A stretch of 64,000 nt of DNA from Epilithonimonas hominis (GCF_003730015.1 NZ_RJTU01000061.1:1-64000); one strand, 5' to 3'; numbered from the stretch's first letter, positions 17,408-26,829 are shown. A program made the numbers and translations. Notes: generated by a model from the letters alone, not told the origin.

Positions 17408-20068
17408 TTATGAGCCTTTATTTCCGCCAAATCTACTCACATTCAGCAACAGAGAAAGCATGAAATAACGTCTCAGGACAAGATCTTCCCGATCTTCAAT
17501 ATAATTGTCACCAATGTTACGGATAGCATTCTGACGCTGGTTGAGCACATCATTAATACTAAATTTGAGAGTCATCTGCTTTTTGTAAAATTGATAGTTA
17601 GCGCCTGTATTCCAAAAATAGGAAGTACGATTAAAGCCAGCTGATATGTTATTATTTTTGGCGATGCTGATTTCATTAATAAAATAAAGGGAAGATTTCA
17701 TAAAATAATTAGTCATACCAAAAGAAAAGTTTTGCTGTGCAGCACGGGTTTTATCAATACGATAATTCTCAAAGTTTGAGATATTATAATTGATTCCTAA
17801 TGAACTGTTTATGTCCATAATTTCTTTTAAAACCAGCTTCAGTGTTATTTTCGGGGCGATGTTATATACTGAGTTTTTATATTCTGTTCCATTAATAAAA
17901 CCCTTTCTTTGGGCATAACTCGAGTAAAACGAAGGAGAGATTCGAAAATCATTGCCACGCCATTTCCAACTTTTGGTAAAACGGCTGTCCAAACTTAAAA
18001 CTTTATTGCCGCTGATGTTTGCATAAGTACGGAACTGCCTTCCGGCATCATCATAATAAGAATAATCCGAAACGTCATTATCGGTATAGTCAAATTTAAT
18101 TTTTGCTGAATATGTGATGTTTTTCGGGATATTTCTGTTTAGAAAATATAAGGAACTCGTGTTTTTCCAGGTGCTTTCCAAATCGGGATTTCCCTGGATG
18201 GTCACCAGTGGGTTTGAAATATCTGTGAATGGATTGAGCGACATCATTGACGGTGCATTAAAACTACTCATATTCGAAAGTTCTACTGATTTGGTTCTGG
18301 AAAATCTATAAATAAATTTGGTGTTGTAACTGGGAAAAACAAAGTTTCTACGAAAACTTTTATCTTCATTGTTGAAGACAGAATTAAAATCATTATTGTT
18401 GATTTCCAGATTTGCGTGAAAGAAAAACCTGAATCTAGTTTTATTCAAATCATAACCAACTGAACTATAAAGCGAGTTGATATTTTGATTGATGAGGTTG
18501 GACAACAGTGTGTTATAGCTGGAGTAGTCTTCTGTAGCTAAATTAAAATCATGAACTTGTCTGTCGTTTTTTAAGGATTGTGATATGTAGGTGATTTCCG
18601 TTGAAACGATAGCCGAGTCCGAAACCGGTTCGTCATATCTGGCATTAAAATTAAAATCTGTATTTTGATTTTTAGCTACAGTACGCTGATTTCTGTAATC
18701 ATTATCCAAAGGGGATTGGTTGAAAATGGTATTGGTTAAATTATAATCCGTGCTGCTGTTTCCCGTAATATTTGTACTGACGGATCCGGAAAAAGAGCGT
18801 CCCTGTTTCTCGAATTTTTTTGTAACAGCCAGTGATTGAGAGAAGTTGTTATTTATAGATTTTTGATTAATAACACCTGAGCTGGAGTTCAGTAAAATAT
18901 TATCGCGGTATGTGGATGAGTTATTTTCTGAAGCGCCCTCATTTGTATTGTTATTAAAAGAAGAGTTGAAAATCAGGTTGGTGGATTTGTTAAGCCTAAG
19001 TGTAGCATTCGTGTTAAATGAAAATCGTTTAAGATCCCTTTTGCCCGATCGTTCCGTGTTTTTATCCAATTTGTAATCAGGCAAAAAAGTGGTTCTTGCA
19101 ATTTTGGAGTAGGTTTCGGTATTTCTCTGATAAAAATTAGCATTCAACCTTTCCAGATCAAGGTTGTCAAATTTTTTAGAATAAGTTGCATTTACAATCG
19201 TTGTAGTGAAAATGCCAGTACCAGAACTAGTTTTGCCGGACAATCCACTATTGATATTATTAGAACCTGCGGACAATGAAAGCTTGGAATCCTGATTTAT
19301 TTTTGTAAAAAATAATGCACCGTCATATCTGTTGTTCGAACCATAACCTAGCCTCAGGTTGGTAATTGTTCCAAGTCGGTTTTTTTTATCCATCACAAAG
19401 TTTATGGTCAGGCTGTCAGTTATTGGAGTTCTGCCCGTCAATTCTTCTTCCTTGGTTTTGGATGTGGTAACCTGAATTTTCTTGATGATGTTTGCGGGAA
19501 TGGTTTCTAATTCTATTTTCCCGTTTTTGTCAAACAGAGGTTTTCCGTTGATGTGGATTTTGCTCACAGATTTTCCATTCACGGTTATTTTTCCATCTGC
19601 TTCAATTTCTGCACCAGGAATTTCTTTGACTAGATCATCAATTTTGCTGTCTGGCTTCACCTTCATTCTGGAAGCATTGTATTCAACCGTATCTTTTTTG
19701 ATGATGACAGGTGCCGCATTGATCTGAACCTCTTCAATATTGGTTACAAGATCTTTAATTAGTTTTAAAGTTCCAAGTTCTTCGTTCTGTGATATGTTTT
19801 TGAAAATTCTTGAAGTCGGGCGAAATTGACTGCCAGAAATTAGTAGAAATACGGTCTCATTCTGCTTTGGGGTTTTGATGCTGAAGTTTCCGTTTTTGTT
19901 TGTACCGGTATAATTGATAATTGAAGAATCCTTTTGTTTCATTAAAGAAACGGTAGCATTTTCCAGAGGATTGTTATTTTCATCGGTTACTTTTCCTTTG
20001 ATGCTAAACGTTTGGGCGTTTAGTTTTAGAAAAATGAATAATAAAATCAGTAATATTTTTCTAATCAT
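17408..20068 (-). CDS. outer-membrane beta-barrel protein with carboxypeptidase-like domain
   Basis: 886 aa. Signal peptide about 1-18 (ILLILLFIFLKLNAQ), a CarboxypepD_reg-like domain at about 20-100 (GKVTDENNNPLENATVSLM), a plug-like region (VKEIPGAEIEADGKITVNGK, then VSKIHINGKPLFDKNGK), and a long Asn/Ser-rich barrel of the outer-membrane OMP_b-brl_3 kind. It resembles TonB-linked receptors but is not paired with a SusD-like gene. Ligand unknown. It ends 42 bases from the convergent glycosyltransferase gene. Confidence 0.82.
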   Translation of the reverse strand: MIRKILLILLFIFLKLNAQTFSIKGKVTDENNNPLENATVSLMKQKDSSIINYTGTNKNGNFSIKTPKQNETVFLLISGSQFRPTSRIFKNISQNEELGTLKLIKDLVTNIEEVQINAAPVIIKKDTVEYNASRMKVKPDSKIDDLVKEIPGAEIEADGKITVNGKSVSKIHINGKPLFDKNGKIELETIPANIIKKIQVTTSKTKEEELTGRTPITDSLTINFVMDKKNRLGTITNLRLGYGSNNRYDGALFFTKINQDSKLSLSAGSNNINSGLSGKTSSGTGIFTTTIVNATYSKKFDNLDLERLNANFYQRNTETYSKIARTTFLPDYKLDKNTERSGKRDLKRFSFNTNATLRLNKSTNLIFNSSFNNNTNEGASENNSSTYRDNILLNSSSGVINQKSINNNFSQSLAVTKKFEKQGRSFSGSVSTNITGNSSTDYNLTNTIFNQSPLDNDYRNQRTVAKNQNTDFNFNARYDEPVSDSAIVSTEITYISQSLKNDRQVHDFNLATEDYSSYNTLLSNLINQNINSLYSSVGYDLNKTRFRFFFHANLEINNNDFNSVFNNEDKSFRRNFVFPSYNTKFIYRFSRTKSVELSNMSSFNAPSMMSLNPFTDISNPLVTIQGNPDLESTWKNTSSLYFLNRNIPKNITYSAKIKFDYTDNDVSDYSYYDDAGRQFRTYANISGNKVLSLDSRFTKSWKWRGNDFRISPSFYSSYAQRKGFINGTEYKNSVYNIAPKITLKLVLKEIMDINSSLGINYNISNFENYRIDKTRAAQQNFSFGMTNYFMKSSLYFINEISIAKNNNISAGFNRTSYFWNTGANYQFYKKQMTLKFSINDVLNQRQNAIRNIGDNYIEDREDLVLRRYFMLSLLLNVSRFGGNKGS

Positions 20069-20220
20069 TTGGTTTTTAGTTTTCCTTCAAATCATAAAAT
20101 TTAACATGTTTTTTTAATAGGATCCAATTTATAAAACTTATAAAATCGAAAACTATTGTGTATTTATGATTTTTTAGATAACTGAGTTCGATTTAAGATT
20201 GATGCAAAAATATAATAGGA

Positions 20221-20336
20221 ATGGGCTTTAGCCCATTTTAATGATTCGGAACGGACATTGGCTTTAGCCAAAACATATCATTGATTTTGGCTAAAGCCAA
20301 TGCTGAACTTCAATCTTTACATCGGGCTAAAGTCCG
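20221..20336. repeat. GGCTTTAGCC inverted-repeat cluster
   Basis: Sits in the 403-base gene-free stretch 20069-20471, which otherwise holds only AT-rich DNA and a terminator. Units: palindrome ATGGGCTTTAGCCCAT (20221-20236); a perfect 18-base inverted repeat CATTGGCTTTAGCCAAAA (20256-20273) / TTTTGGCTAAAGCCAATG (20285-20302); and CGGGCTAAAGTCCG (20323-20336). Two units point each way, giving a symmetric nested array, like REP/small mobile hairpin elements. Confidence 0.8.
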
Positions 20337-20424
20337 AAGCTATTAATAAAATGCAATAAATTGATTATCAGTTAATTTGAAAATACCCTACATCGAACTC
20401 ACGTTAAATAATATCAAAATAAGA

Positions 20425-20447
20425 AAACCTCCGGGTTTCGGAGGTTT
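20425..20447 (-). terminator. terminator of the BON/SH3 genes
   Basis: Stem AAACCTCCG / CGGAGGTTT (20425-20433 and 20439-20447) with loop GGTTT; the minus-strand 3' flank reads TCTTATTTTG. Confidence 0.7.
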
Positions 20448-20471
20448 CCATATTTCTTTAGGTGATTAAAA

Positions 20472-20888
20472 TTATGCCTTCAAATACCTTGAGTAAGCAT
20501 AACCTTCTTCGCCGTCTTTAGTTTTGATTTTCCACCAATCGTCAGAAGATTGTTCTACTAAAGTTACCGCTTCTCCTTTAGCCGCCTTACCCACAACAGC
20601 AGCTTCAGTAGAAGGTGCCTGTCTGATGTTCAAATTAGAATCTTCGGTAGCAACTGTAAGAGATGTTCCTGCTTCCAAACCGGAAACCTGAACGTCAATG
20701 TTAATATCTGTAGCAGTGTACGAAGTATCAATAGCACCAAGCGCATTCCATACAGCATCTTTTGACGCACTGTTAGAAGCCTTTCCTGTGATGTAAAGAA
20801 CGCCGTCCTGCTCCTGAACAGAAAGGTCAGAAAGTCCTGCTGACTGAGCTGCAGAAACTACACTAGCATATTTGTCTTGTAAACTCAT
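20472..20888 (-). CDS. BON-like plus SH3b domain protein
   Basis: 138 aa. The N-terminal half (about 1-75, LSVQEQDGVLYITGKASNSAS) looks like a BON domain; the C-terminal half (about 77-138) is a bacterial SH3 domain (SNLNIRQAPSTEAAVVGKAAKG, DDWWKIKTKDGEEGYAYSRYL). BON domains bind membranes or glycans and SH3b domains usually bind cell wall. No signal peptide is visible, which is odd for an SH3b protein. It follows a BON lipoprotein gene by six bases, so the two are an operon. Role unknown. Confidence 0.75.
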   Translation of the reverse strand: MSLQDKYASVVSAAQSAGLSDLSVQEQDGVLYITGKASNSASKDAVWNALGAIDTSYTATDINIDVQVSGLEAGTSLTVATEDSNLNIRQAPSTEAAVVGKAAKGEAVTLVEQSSDDWWKIKTKDGEEGYAYSRYLKA

Positions 20889-20894
20889 TTGTGA

Positions 20895-21380
20895 TTATTT
20901 AACTGTGATTTTGTTATCGTATTTTCCAATTTTAAGCGCATCCACCGATTCTTTCACTTTTCTTGCGTTTGCAGCAGTTGTAGATCCAGTCAGTGTAAGA
21001 GTTCCATTGATATCTTCTGCTTTTACGCCAGGGATATCTTTAAGAGCATCATTCACTTTTTGAAGAACTGCAGCATCTACCACATTCACTTCAACTGGTG
21101 CAGCTGTAGGAGCTGGTGTAACTGTCGCCATATCGTGAACATCTTTCACGCCTTGGATTTTTTTCAGAGCATCGATTGCAGCTTGCTTGTCTGCTTCAGT
21201 TGCAAAAGTTCCGCTCAGGTGAGCTTGTCCTTCTTTCACTTCCACAGAAGTTCCCGGATAAGCTGTAATCGCAGTTGTAGCTTGTGAGGTAAGTTCAGCG
21301 TCAGATACTTTCTTTTTACAAGATACGGCTGTCATTGATACCATCAATGCTAGAGCCGCAATTTTAAATGTTTTTTTCAT
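20895..21380 (-). CDS. BON-domain lipoprotein
   Basis: 161 aa. Leader MKKTFKIAALALMVSMTAVSC with lipobox Cys 21, then two BON domains: about 30-85 (AITAYPGTSVEVKEGQAHLSGT) and about 103-161 (VNDALKDIPGVKAEDINGTLTLTG). Such proteins sit in the periplasm or on the outer membrane and stabilise envelope or sense osmotic stress. First gene of the two-gene operon with the SH3b protein. Confidence 0.82.
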   Translation of the reverse strand: MKKTFKIAALALMVSMTAVSCKKKVSDAELTSQATTAITAYPGTSVEVKEGQAHLSGTFATEADKQAAIDALKKIQGVKDVHDMATVTPAPTAAPVEVNVVDAAVLQKVNDALKDIPGVKAEDINGTLTLTGSTTAANARKVKESVDALKIGKYDNKITVK

Positions 21381-21568
21381 AGGATAAAAATTAATTTATT
21401 TAAGTCGTGATTTATAACTAATAAAATTGATGCCAAACAAAGGGTAGGACCATCGTATTTTGATTTAAATTTCGTCTTTAGTAAATTTAAAAACTTTTTT
21501 AATGCAAAGATGCACATCAGAAATATTTAACAGAACTTTATAAGTTGATGAAAAAGGTGATTTCTGAT

Positions 21569-22744
21569 CTATTTTATTCTGAGAAACTCCTTTGCAAGTT
21601 CTATCAATTTTGGGTCACCGGTGTATTTCCCTTTTTCATCAGATAGCTTCACCGTTGGGATCCATTCGTTGTTAATACCTTTCACGCTGATAAGTTTCAT
21701 TACAATATTCATTGGTTTCAGTCCCACATCATTGGTAAGGTTGGTTCCGATTCCGAAAGAGATTCCTATTTTACCCCTGCAGTAATTCGTGATTTCTTCT
21801 ACTTTTTCGAGATTCAGTCCATCGGAAAAAATAATGTATTTGAATAGCGGATTGATGCCTTGCTTCGTATAGTGAGCGATTGTTTTGTCTGCAAATTCCA
21901 GCGGATCGCCGCTGTCGTGACGTACCCCATCAAACAACTTTGCGAACTTTTTATCAAACTGCTGGAAGAAAACATCTGTGGTGTAAGTATCGGACAAAGC
22001 CACGCCTAGATCGCCGCGGTAAACATTGACCCAATTTTCTAGTGCGATAGAATTCGCCATTTTAAAACCAAATTCCGCAGCGTGAAACATAAACCATTCG
22101 TGAGCGTGTGTTCCGATAGGTTTTACGTTATACATCATAGCCAGGTGTACGTTGGAAGTTCCGGTAAAAGTCGATTTTTTATCCTGAATCAAAGCATCCA
22201 TCACCAATCTGTGGACTTTGTAAGAATGTCTTCTTCTGGTTCCAAATTCGGCAAATGGCACGCCAAGCTCTGTGAGATAGATGGCTTTTTCTACAGTCTT
22301 ATTAATGACTTCTTCGTTGGTTTGTCGCTCCATATGATTCATTTCATAGTGAAGTTCACTAATGAGAGCAAGAAGAGGAACTTCCCAAAGAATTGTTCTG
22401 TACCAGAGGCCTTCTACTGATACTTTCAGGTCATTTCCGATTTGTTCTATTTTTACTTCCGATGGGTCATAATGAAAACCTTCCAGAAAATCCAGATAGG
22501 GTAGCGCTAGATATGGACAGGTGACTTTCAGATATTTTTTTTCGTCTTTGGTCAATTTTAATTCTGCCATTGCATTGACAGCCTTTCGGAGTTCATCAGC
22601 AAAACCTTGCGGGAATTCATGTTTCCCACGGTTGATGAATTCATATTTTACAATCTCGTTTGTGAATAATTTCACAACTGCATTTTGCATTGTAATTTTA
22701 TAGAAATCATTATCTAGAATAGATTTGAGCCTTACCTCGTGCAT
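21569..22744 (-). CDS. pncB: nicotinate phosphoribosyltransferase
   Basis: 391 aa, the family length. It joins nicotinate and PRPP to make nicotinate mononucleotide in the NAD salvage pathway, using ATP. Marks: NDFYKITMQNAVVKLF at the start, FGTRRRHSYKVHRLVMDAL with the catalytic His, and VRHDSGDPLEFADKTI in the PRPP/phosphate site. Cytoplasmic. Single gene with a TAGATTTG box (minus strand) at 22761-22768. Confidence 0.92.
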   Translation of the reverse strand: MHEVRLKSILDNDFYKITMQNAVVKLFTNEIVKYEFINRGKHEFPQGFADELRKAVNAMAELKLTKDEKKYLKVTCPYLALPYLDFLEGFHYDPSEVKIEQIGNDLKVSVEGLWYRTILWEVPLLALISELHYEMNHMERQTNEEVINKTVEKAIYLTELGVPFAEFGTRRRHSYKVHRLVMDALIQDKKSTFTGTSNVHLAMMYNVKPIGTHAHEWFMFHAAEFGFKMANSIALENWVNVYRGDLGVALSDTYTTDVFFQQFDKKFAKLFDGVRHDSGDPLEFADKTIAHYTKQGINPLFKYIIFSDGLNLEKVEEITNYCRGKIGISFGIGTNLTNDVGLKPMNIVMKLISVKGINNEWIPTVKLSDEKGKYTGDPKLIELAKEFLRIK

Positions 22745-23002
22745 AAAAATATCGTTTACACAAATCTAATGAATTTTGTTGACGAGATTTAGAATTGCTG
22801 AGAAATTTATCAAAAAGACAATTTCTTCTTTGAGTTGCTTTATATTTCGAAGGCACAAGGTTTTTAACTTCGTTAAATTGAGCAATCTTTGAGCCTTATA
22901 AGCACGTAGATAGAAATCATACCTTGCGATTTTGTGTTTTGCTTTGGGGATTCCAAAAGTAATTTTCAATTACAATCCTTACTTTTGTCAAAATTTTTTG
23001 AA

Positions 23003-23335
23003 ATGATAAAATCGCTGATGTATTTCGCAGTTGGAACCCTGATTAGTTTTTTTCTTAGACGTCTCACGGGCGACCCTGCGGATTTCTGGGCGGAGCTCTA
23101 CGTAGCTTCCGCTTTCGGAATCGGTTGGGGATTGGCTTATTTTGTAGACCATCCGGAATGGCCGCTTCATAAGAAAATGGGAATTTCCTTAATTGGAATT
23201 GTATTCCTGGTGGCCATCGGACTGATATTTTTCAATTTCGAAACTGCAGTTCCTTCTATTATAAAGTTTTCTACAGTTTTCGTCGCTTATTATATGATTG
23301 CAAGTTTCCGAGAAAGTAAATCTTTGAGATATTAA
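23003..23335 (+). CDS. hypothetical small membrane protein
   Basis: 110 aa from ATG 23003 (the frame is open from 22934 but a TACTTTTG promoter box at 22980-22987 lies inside that extension). Membrane segments at about 6-16, 28-47, 60-77 and 82-100: a four-span protein with few charges. No family recognised. Flanked by pncB and the convergent DUF3667 gene. Confidence 0.65.
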   Translation: MIKSLMYFAVGTLISFFLRRLTGDPADFWAELYVASAFGIGWGLAYFVDHPEWPLHKKMGISLIGIVFLVAIGLIFFNFETAVPSIIKFSTVFVAYYMIASFRESKSLRY

Positions 23336-23427
23336 TTGGCTTCTGGCAGAGGGCTTTCAGTGATTTGTTTATTAGACAATATTTAATTTAAAAAAGTCTG
23401 GTTTTTTAAGAAAATTGGCTTTTTGTT

Positions 23428-24525
23428 TTAATGGATCATCAGAAAACTGATGATGCCCAAGCCTACAACCAAAAATAAAAAGGCAAAGAAATTAATCATA
23501 AACAGAATGCTTCCAATGATAAAACTGGTTACTCCGTGGGTATGATAAACCTTATGGTGCGCTATGAAGAAATATATAATACTATAGAAGAACAAGACAT
23601 TCATCACTATGTAAATAATAATACTGATTAACGAATGTGTTACATCTGCCAATTTATCCAAAAAAGAAAATGCTAAGATTGTCAGTAACAGAAAACTGAA
23701 ATAATGGAGCGTAAAAATACCGTGATCAAAATACCACCACTTTTTTTTATCGTGGAAAATCCATAGGAAAAATGCAAAAATCGGAAGGTAAATAAACAAT
23801 GCTTTCGGCAGATTATGAAACGATACTTCGCCCAGTTTTTTTAAGATTTCACCTTTTGCAACACCTTGTTCTTTTAGTTCGAAAAATTTATGAGCAATCG
23901 GAACATTGATAAAATCATAGAAAGATGGGTTTTTAGCTTTTGCTGAATCGAATGACTTCCGGCTCGTATAACCGTTGTATTTAAAATTGTCATCCAATTT
24001 TTTACTCATATCGAAATCATTCTGAAGGCTATTTAATTTGATAGAATCTTTCAGCAAAGCATTAACTTTAGAAATGGTTACAGAGTCTTTCCCATTTATG
24101 TTTTCCCTTTTTCTGATGCTGTCCAATTGTTTGGAAGTTTCGGTTAATCTGTGTAGCGCTATTTTCTTTTCTTTGCCATCCACGATTTTTCCTTCGAAAT
24201 TAAAACTGAAAGGAGGAAAAACTGCGAATAAAAAGAACGTAATAAAACTGGTAAAGATATACAGCTTAACAGGAGGGACAAATTTTTGTCTTTTACCTTC
24301 AAGGTAAGTATTTGTTAATTTTCCTGGTTTGAACACTAGATTCTTCAACGTTCCCCAGAACTGTCCATCATAGTGGGTAAAATCTTCAATAAAATGAGTG
24401 AAAAGATAGTGGAACTGCTGTCTTGTCTTGATATTCTGTTGTCCGCAGTTGGGACAGTATTTTTCTTCAACGATATGTCCGCAGTTCAGGCAGTCTTTTT
24501 CTTCTCTCAGTTTTCCGTGGCTCAT
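23428..24525 (-). CDS. DUF3667 zinc-ribbon membrane protein
   Basis: 365 aa. N-terminal zinc ribbon CLNCGHIVEEKYCPNCGQQN (four Cys), then LFTHFIEDFTHYDGQFWGTLKNL and FKPGKLTNTYLEGKRQKFVPP, the DUF3667 signature, followed by a first membrane span and, after a charged loop of about 110 residues, four more spans near the C-terminus. Common and conserved in Bacteroidota; function not established. Single gene. Confidence 0.82.
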   Translation of the reverse strand: MSHGKLREEKDCLNCGHIVEEKYCPNCGQQNIKTRQQFHYLFTHFIEDFTHYDGQFWGTLKNLVFKPGKLTNTYLEGKRQKFVPPVKLYIFTSFITFFLFAVFPPFSFNFEGKIVDGKEKKIALHRLTETSKQLDSIRKRENINGKDSVTISKVNALLKDSIKLNSLQNDFDMSKKLDDNFKYNGYTSRKSFDSAKAKNPSFYDFINVPIAHKFFELKEQGVAKGEILKKLGEVSFHNLPKALFIYLPIFAFFLWIFHDKKKWWYFDHGIFTLHYFSFLLLTILAFSFLDKLADVTHSLISIIIYIVMNVLFFYSIIYFFIAHHKVYHTHGVTSFIIGSILFMINFFAFLFLVVGLGIISFLMIH

Positions 24526-24688
24526 TTTCCAAGATTTTTTTCAAAAATATAAAAATCATCAATGATAAATAACGTTTATTTTGATAATTTCAAAAAGTAT
24601 TCGCATATTTAATACTTAGCTAACGTATTAATTTTTAGAAAATTAAAATATTTTTCTGAGCATAATTTTTCATAAGAAAAAAAATTCC

Positions 24689-24696
24689 TACCTTTG
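24689..24696 (+). promoter_or_regulatory. -7 box of the rplM operon
   Basis: TACCTTTG (TAnnTTTG type), 46 bases before the GTG start; no clean TTTG was found at -33. Confidence 0.55.
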
Positions 24697-24741
24697 CACA
24701 CCCTTTGAGGGAAAATTATGTTTAATCGTAAACGATAAATT

Positions 24742-25197
24742 GTGAATACATTAAGTTACAAAACAGTATCAGCAAACAAAGCTACCGCTAATAAAGAATG
24801 GGTTGTGGTAGACGCTGCTGAGCAACCGTTGGGAAGACTAGCTTCTACCGTTGCAAAGATTTTGAGAGGTAAGCACAAAACGAATTACACACCGCACGTA
24901 GATTGTGGAGACAACGTAATCGTTTTGAATGCAGGGAAAGTAACACTTTCCGGAAACAAGTGGGCAGACAAAACTTACATTTGGCACACTGGATATCCAG
25001 GTGGTCAGAAGTCTATGACTGCTGAAGAGCTTAGAAAAAAAGATGCACTAAAAGTGTTGGAAAAGTCTGTAAAAGGTATGTTGCCAAAAAACAGATTGGG
25101 TTCCGCTCTTTTCAAGAACCTTTATTTATATGAAGGGACTGAGCATAAACACGAAGCTCAACAGCCAAAAGTAATCAATGTTAACGAATTCAAATAA
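24742..25197 (+). CDS. rplM: 50S ribosomal protein L13
   Basis: 151 aa from GTG 24742. Family marks: WVVVDAAEQPLGRLASTVAKILRGK and the HTGYPGG motif, followed by LRKKDALKVLEKSVKGMLPKN. Binds 23S rRNA early in large-subunit assembly. Heads the rplM-rpsI-rpsB cluster. Confidence 0.97.
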   Translation: MNTLSYKTVSANKATANKEWVVVDAAEQPLGRLASTVAKILRGKHKTNYTPHVDCGDNVIVLNAGKVTLSGNKWADKTYIWHTGYPGGQKSMTAEELRKKDALKVLEKSVKGMLPKNRLGSALFKNLYLYEGTEHKHEAQQPKVINVNEFK

Positions 25198-25203
25198 TTG
25201 AGT

Positions 25204-25590
25204 ATGTCTATAGTACACAAAATCGGAAGAAGAAAAACTTCTGTTGCAAGAGTTTACGTGAAGCCAGGAACTGGTAATATCACGATAAACGGGAAAGATG
25301 CTAAAACTTACTTCTGTACGGATGTTTTAGTTTATAAAGTAAATCAGCCATTTTTGTTGACAGAGACTGTAGGTCAGTATGATGTTACAGTAAATGTTTT
25401 TGGTGGAGGTATCACTGGTCAAGCAGAAGCAGTAAGACTTGGTGTTTCCAGAGCACTTTGTGAGATCAACGAAGAGTTCAGATTACTTCTTAAGCCACAC
25501 GGATTGCTTACAAGAGATGCAAGAATGGTGGAAAGAAAGAAACCAGGACAGAAAAAAGCAAGAAAGAGATTCCAGTTCTCAAAACGTTAA
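25204..25590 (+). CDS. rpsI: 30S ribosomal protein S9
   Basis: 128 aa from ATG 25204; a TTG six bases earlier is in frame but the ATG gives the standard length. Starts [19 protein letters not shown] and ends in the basic tail [12 protein letters not shown], whose last residues reach the ribosomal P site in the family. Six bases after rplM, so cotranslated with it. Confidence 0.97.
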   Translation: MSIVHKIGRRKTSVARVYVKPGTGNITINGKDAKTYFCTDVLVYKVNQPFLLTETVGQYDVTVNVFGGGITGQAEAVRLGVSRALCEINEEFRLLLKPHGLLTRDARMVERKKPGQKKARKRFQFSKR

Positions 25591-25727
25591 GAAATCATTG
25601 GGCTATTGGCTTATGGCACATAGCGTTGATGAACTTTTTAAAAATTTATTTTTTAATCAAAAGCTGGAAAGCGAATTGCCAAAAGCAAGAAGCCCACAGC
25701 CACTTTGCCCGTTACGTTTAGCATCCA

Positions 25728-25754
25728 AACTTTACTCCCATCTAAAGTAAAGTT
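25728..25754 (+). promoter_or_regulatory. hairpin in the rpsB leader
   Basis: Perfect 9-base stem AACTTTACT (25728-25736) / AGTAAAGTT (25746-25754). An upstream, weaker long pairing (about 25600-25617 with 25679-25695) is also possible. In a 208-base gap between rpsI and rpsB this could be an autoregulatory or processing site; role inferred. Confidence 0.45.
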
Positions 25755-25798
25755 GATTGCAGAAAAGCGGAAAGTAAACTAACAAAAAACAAGAAAAC

Positions 25799-26560
25799 AT
25801 GGCAAAAGCAAATGTAAAAGACCTTTTAGAGGCTGGCGTACACTTCGGTCACATGACTCGTAAGTGGAATCCAAATATGGCTCCATACATTTTCATGGAG
25901 AAAAACGGTATTCACATCGTAGATTTACATAAAACAGCAGTGAAATTGGACGAGGCTTGTACAGCTTTAGAAAAATTAACTTCTGCAGGTAAAAAAGTTC
26001 TTTTCGTAGCTACTAAAAAGCAAGCGAAAGAAGTAGTAGCAAAACACGCTTCAGAACTTAACATGCCTTACATCACAGAAAGATGGCCAGGTGGAATGCT
26101 AACTAACTTCGTGACTATCAGAAAAGCGGTTAAAAAAATGAACGCTATCGATAAAATGAAGAAAGACGGTACATTCGAAACACTATCCAAAAAAGAAAGA
26201 TTACAAGTAGATCGTCAAAGAGCAAATCTTGAGAAAAACTTAGGATCTATTGCGGATATGGTGAGACTTCCTTCAGCTATTTTTGTAGTGGACATTATGA
26301 GAGAGCACATCGCAGTTACAGAAGCAAAAAAATTGGGTATCCCAGTTTTCGGTATCGTAGATACTAACTCAGATCCAAGAAAAGTGGATTTCGTAATCCC
26401 AGGAAATGATGATGCTTCTAAATCTATCGATATGATCCTTTCTGTTGTAGCAGACGCTGTAAAAGAGGGTCAGTCTCAGAGAAAAGCAGAAAAAGAAAAG
26501 TCTAAAGAAGAAGGTGAAAAAGTTTCTGCTGATGCAGATTCTGATTTCGATGCAGAATAA
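25799..26560 (+). CDS. rpsB: 30S ribosomal protein S2
   Basis: 253 aa. Typical sequence: LLEAGVHFGHMTRKWNPNMAPYIF, VLFVATKKQAKEVV, TERWPGGMLTNFVT, and PVFGIVDTNSDPR. C-terminal tail is Lys/Glu-rich and acidic. Ends at a strong terminator with no tsf gene after it, although tsf usually follows rpsB; a dispersed repeat lies just beyond. Confidence 0.97.
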   Translation: MAKANVKDLLEAGVHFGHMTRKWNPNMAPYIFMEKNGIHIVDLHKTAVKLDEACTALEKLTSAGKKVLFVATKKQAKEVVAKHASELNMPYITERWPGGMLTNFVTIRKAVKKMNAIDKMKKDGTFETLSKKERLQVDRQRANLEKNLGSIADMVRLPSAIFVVDIMREHIAVTEAKKLGIPVFGIVDTNSDPRKVDFVIPGNDDASKSIDMILSVVADAVKEGQSQRKAEKEKSKEEGEKVSADADSDFDAE

Positions 26561-26580
26561 TTAGAATTTTTTCTATAATA

Positions 26581-26615
26581 AAAAAGCGGTTCATCATTTG
26601 AATCGCTTTTTTTTG
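26581..26615 (+). terminator. terminator of rpsB
   Basis: Stem AAAAAGCGGTTC / GAATCGCTTTTT (26581-26592 and 26600-26611, one G-T pair), then T run. Confidence 0.85.
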
Positions 26616-26622
26616 TATATTA

Positions 26623-26703
26623 TTTTGGACGCCTATTTCCGCCTTCCGTTCCCGCTATCCGCCTTCAGCGGATGAGCTCCACTCAAGTCGGGCTGCGAAT
26701 TCA
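26623..26703 (+). repeat. dispersed repeat, copy B (short form)
   Basis: Same outer arms as copy A (CGCCTTCCGTTCCCGCT and GAGCTCCACTCAAGTCGGGC), but the centre is only a 17-base hairpin ATCCGC-CTTCA-GCGGAT (26657-26673). Lies between the convergent rpsB and accA genes. Confidence 0.85.
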
Positions 26704-26734
26704 ACTGACAACAACCTTTTCCAATCAATAGAAA

Positions 26735-26772
26735 CAAAAAACCCTTTCAGAGCTCGATACTCTAAAAGGGTT
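26735..26772 (-). terminator. terminator of accA
   Basis: Stem AACCCTTTCAGAG / CTCTAAAAGGGTT (26740-26752 and 26760-26772, one mismatch); the minus-strand T run follows at 26735-26740. Confidence 0.8.
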
Positions 26773-26829
26773 GAAATATTATTATCAAAGGAATCAAGCC
26801 GCAAAAAGCCAATCACCAGCAACCAAATG

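Noticed and set aside
20256-20302. 18-base inverted repeat as a terminator
   Set aside because: No T run follows on either strand and each arm is itself palindromic; better seen as a repeat element.
25439-25750. 103-codon ORF in another frame of rpsI
   Set aside because: It overlaps rpsI out of frame and contains the rpsB leader; no protein-like features.
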